A stretch of 64,000 bases of DNA from Sipunculus nudus (taxonomy: Eukaryota > Annelida > Sipuncula > Golfingiida > Sipunculidae). How positions within the stretch are numbered: the first letter of the stretch is position 1; the number at the start of each line of letters is the position of its first letter. Under the pieces are notes generated by a model. That model searched no databases. It was not told where the DNA came from and worked only from the letters and a program-made list of their open reading frames with translations. Location: contig CM049309.1 of assembly GCA_026874595.1 (NCBI GenBank), positions 46,656,079 to 46,720,078 on the forward strand. The letters are read 5' to 3'. This document shows, piece after piece, positions 60,700 to 64,000 of the stretch. Made by a program: the position numbers and the translations under genes.

Positions 60700-61550
60700 T
60701 AAGTGTATGAAAATATATATATATTTCTATTTCAATTAGGCCTATGAACCATCGTCTAATTAAGGTTAATTACAGTTCCATGGGGAAGGTATGGGAGGGG
60801 GTTTCCCCCCTCACATTGGGAAATTTTTTTAATATACAATGTAAAGAGGACATTTTGAGGCAATTTCACAAAAAAATGAGGATTTCCTTTTCCTGAAAAA
60901 CTGTTCCATTATGTCTTTGCGTTATGTAGTCAAACTGTAGAGAGCTTCAAAATTAGGATATAAAATTTCAATCGTTTACTAACATGTTAATGGAGCAAAG
61001 CGCAATCACGTTTGTAACTATCAAAATATAATCTTTTAAATGTAATGCTCGAGGTGAAATAACTGGTAAGCTGAATTTTTGTTAAACTTTGCATTTTACC
61101 CAGTGTTTGCGACTTAGCATTGGATGGAACAGGCCAGCCGGGCCTGTACTATCCTAAAGCTACAGGCCCGATTCAAATGTTACAGACCCAATTAATATTT
61201 TGTAAAGAAACTTTAGGTAATCTTAATATAAACTAAAATTACGATGAACTCTGTATAATTCAGGGGACATAGTAAATAGAATGGCTAATTTCTTCAAGAA
61301 AAATCACATTTTGATAGGGTACTGTAAACTTCAGCGTGAAGCTCACACCAAAATGAAGGTGACAACTCACCCTCAATCAAGTGTCACCAGGTCAGTAGCT
61401 TGAAATCCGTCGTTAAAGACTTGACCGCACTTGGCTAGCGTACTGACACAGAAACTCGGCAGGTGACCTCTCCTTTTTTTGGTTTCCATCCCGGCCCTTG
61501 ATAAGGTCGCTGGAAGGTCGTCCTGGCTGCACTTCGGCGTGAGTGCATTC
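60700..61550. other. Intergenic segment, possibly including a retroelement LTR
   Basis: No gene seen. On the - strand a purine run (GGAAAGGGGAGGGA) near 61558-61572 is followed by TGT, which could mark the polypurine tract and the start of the LTR of the retroelement to the right; the LTR end could not be fixed. Confidence 0.3.
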
Positions 61551-62400
61551 CTCTTACATCCCTCCCCTTTCCATAGACTGGCTGGTGTGACTGTAGCAGA
61601 ATGTCTTTAAAACACATCATTAATCAGGGTTATTTCTCTTCAGTCAAGTATATAACAGCAAAACATATCAAATTAAACTTCAATTACTCGACACACTGAG
61701 ACGAATACTCAACATTTCGAAAAAAATACGAGGCTTCATATTAAAATTGTCTTCAGGCCCGTCTTCCCTGACAATATGCGAGCTGGTGTCCATCATGAAC
61801 ACAGGCAGGACAGGGCCGCCTCATATTCACTCATCCTGATTCCCAGCCCTCACACTGTCGAGTGATATTGTATACCTCAGTACTTAATGAACAAAGTAAA
61901 CTGAATCATGCATGGATGAGAGCAGAACCAGGCTGCTTCACATCCAACCGTTACAAACATTACTAAGGCACCATGCAGCTGGATGCATTACTAAGATTAA
62001 GAGGGGGCTCTGGAGATTCAGTGCACTCCTCATAGTCACACTCCTCATAATCCGTAACAAATTCGTGTTCCTGTGCAAGATTCATCTGCAAGGGACCAAA
62101 AACCATTCGTTGTATCTCCACTGCAGATGAAGTCTCTTAACTATGTTAGTTAACTTATCTAATACGTAACATATCTAAGAGCTTATTTAGCAAAATCTTG
62201 AGGTGCCTCGGACTCTGGGGCCTCTGCGGGTGGTGCAATGTTCCTTTTCCCCAAAGTTGCAGAGCCTGATTCTGAGTTTCACTGTCATGGACACCTTTTT
62301 CTCTCTCAGCTACCACCTGAGAGCGTTCCACTTCAGGGTCTGGCGTCCCTATAGCTGCCTCGGAGGCATCAGAACCTTCTTGAGCAGAGGGTCCGCTTCC

Positions 62401-64000
62401 CTAAAGGTCTGATTCCTCTGGATCTGGTTTTGAATATAGGTTTCCTGTGACTGGAGAATCACTGTTTGCATCAGAGTGTCTTTCGCTGGCTTCTTTTTGC
62501 TCAGGATTTTGCTCCTTTAAGAACTGGATCCTGGCCCGGCGAAGCCAAAATGGTAGGTGCTTTGTAGGACAAGCCTTCAAGTTATTGTAGTGTATGAATC
62601 TGTCGCGTCTACTAGTCTTCGCATTGTAGAGGGGATGCCTGCTGACGATCACCAAGTATGGTCCCTTGTATACTGGCTGTAGCTTTGGGCTGGTGCCCTT
62701 ATTGATGGTTTTATCTAACTCATACACCAGCTCACCAGGTTCGAACTCTCTCGCGTGACTTAAGATCATAGTGCCTCTTCTGACAGGCTCGTCTCATCTT
62801 CAGATTTTGCCTGACCTGTTCATGGATCTTGATCAGCCTGTCCCTAAGGTCCTTGACCCACTGGTTTACACTGCACCCCTAAGAGTCTTTGTTTCCGCCA
62901 GGTGCTGTGCCAAATATAAGATCCTCGGGTTGGACTACTTCTCTCCCTAGAATGACCTGGTTTACTGAGAAACCGGTTGAACTGTTCACCATCGAGTGCG
63001 AAGCCATAGCTATCATTAGAAGATCACGGTCCCAATGTTTAACGTTTCCATCGATCAGACAACGTATCATTTGGAGGAGCGTCCTATTTCGCCTTTCGAC
63101 CTGTCCGTTGGAGCTTGGGTGGTACGGTGTCGTCCTAATACGGGCTATATCCAGCACAGAGATGAGAATATCTGTGATCCAAAATTGGGGCCTTGGTCAG
63201 TGTGCACATATTTAGGACATCCAAACGTGCTGACAAAATGCTCCAAGAACTTGGTGACGCTGGTTGAAGAGGATTGCTCCGCGCTGCAGCACACCATATC
63301 AGCTTGAAGAACCGGTCAATCATCATAACCACGTATTTGTTTCCTGCCTCACTATCAGTCAAAGGGACTAACACATCTAAATGTACTCTCTCCATTAGAT
63401 AATCAGCGTGATTAGGTCTTCGTGGCCTTCTTGTTCTTGTGGCACAAGTCACAAGTCTGGCAGTGTAAATTACAATCTTGACTCATCTGGTACCAAATGA
63501 AAGACCATTTCAGTCCTGTGAGCGATTTCTCATAAACAAGGTGTGCTTCAGCTATACTACCGTGGCACATGCTCAAAACATCTGCTTGCAGGGACCTAGG
63601 AACAACGAGGTATGTCCAAGAGCCGGCTGTATCTTCCAACTTGTAGTTAAGCGCTGGATCTTTAAGCAACAGCTGAGACTTGAGGAACCACAGCCACTTA
63701 GTAGCCTGGCTGTTCAGAATGAAGTCTGCCTGCGTCGGCATTTCATTGTAGTCTTCAGATGACAACGATAATATCACTGAACTGATGTCGGGGTCCTGTT
63801 CCTGTAACTCAGCAAGTTCAGTTGAAGGGTAATCCTGCACCGGATTGGATGGTGCTGCCTCCTTCTCTTGAGAACTTTTCTCACATTGCTGGACTGTCGT
63901 GGCAAGTACAATGTGCTTACCAGGCGAGGCAAACCAATCACCTGCACCACAAACTGTCGAGTCCCAACCCGGCGGCTTGGCTGCCTGAAACTGGGAATCC
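62401..64000 (-). pseudogene. Ty3/gypsy-type LTR retrotransposon pol remnant (integrase), truncated by the window edge
   Basis: Reading the - strand from 64000: a linker; an integrase zinc-binding domain with Cys-His spacing ending CQTCDLCHKN (about 63520-63430); the start of the catalytic core (ERVHLDV, then YVVMMIDRF, about 63390-63310); the later core with HPSSNGQVERRNRT (about 63120-63080), whose E is the third catalytic residue; and a C-terminal domain with YKGPYLVI (62640-62690). The domains fall in different frames (62401-62769, 62879-63157, 63135-63452, 63412-63840), so several frameshifts make this copy dead. In live copies this enzyme inserts the element's cDNA. No joined protein is given. 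Downstream on the - strand, the region to about 61570 looks like decayed 3' element sequence. Confidence 0.85.

Noticed and set aside
27-64000. CRISPR arrays, bacterial operons or phage modules
   Set aside because: Tandem repeats here lack unique spacers, and the spliced gene and transposons show nuclear eukaryotic DNA.

Overview
The window is eukaryotic nuclear DNA, most likely from a bivalve or a related mollusc. It is AT-rich, has large introns, and is full of non-autonomous transposons. The host placement rests on the repeat types (Helentron-like elements built around tandem arrays) and on the animal gene present; it is an inference, not a proof.

One host gene runs through about two thirds of the window. 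TRNAU1AP (SECp43, the tRNA-Sec 1-associated protein) lies on the + strand from 1068 to 43520. Ten exons can be joined by hand, every junction has GT/AG ends and compatible phase, and together they encode a complete 300-residue protein with two RRMs, a Tyr/Gln-rich segment and the conserved C-terminal motif. Intron 2 is about 25 kb and holds a 7.7 kb open reading frame on the same strand (17921-25603). It encodes a Ser/Arg-rich low-complexity protein of about 2560 residues, with a 14-residue repeat array, a long RS tract, an 11-residue repeat array, a poly-Ser block and a Cys-containing C-terminus. I cannot assign it to a named family. It ends next to a plausible splice donor whose phase fits TRNAU1AP exon 3.

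Layout: 1-1067 upstream region with simple repeats and possible uORFs. 1068-43520 TRNAU1AP, whose introns carry a tRNA-like SINE, three Helentron-type elements with tandem arrays (4665-5681, 25831-27552, 41422-43013), a 432-bp tandem duplication, several hAT-like MITEs, a LINE endonuclease remnant and a 2.05-kb element with 29-bp perfect terminal inverted repeats. 43521-43830 3' UTR with a 21-bp minisatellite and an AATAAA. 43.8-59.6 kb is gene-poor and repeat-dominated: a large inverted-repeat structure, a ~278-bp satellite with a recurring GGTGGCGCCACC palindrome, a 0.93-kb element with 30-bp perfect TIRs, and a 3.5-kb hAT-like insertion with a perfect 8-bp target duplication.

At 60.0-60.2 kb the + strand carries two heat-shock element clusters and a TATA box at typical spacing, which looks like a stress-inducible promoter whose coding region is not visible here. 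The last 2.4 kb (- strand) is a frameshifted Ty3/gypsy pol remnant (integrase) running off the right edge.

Only TRNAU1AP, the giant RS reading frame and the retroelement fragments have protein-level support. The rest is described from DNA structure alone.
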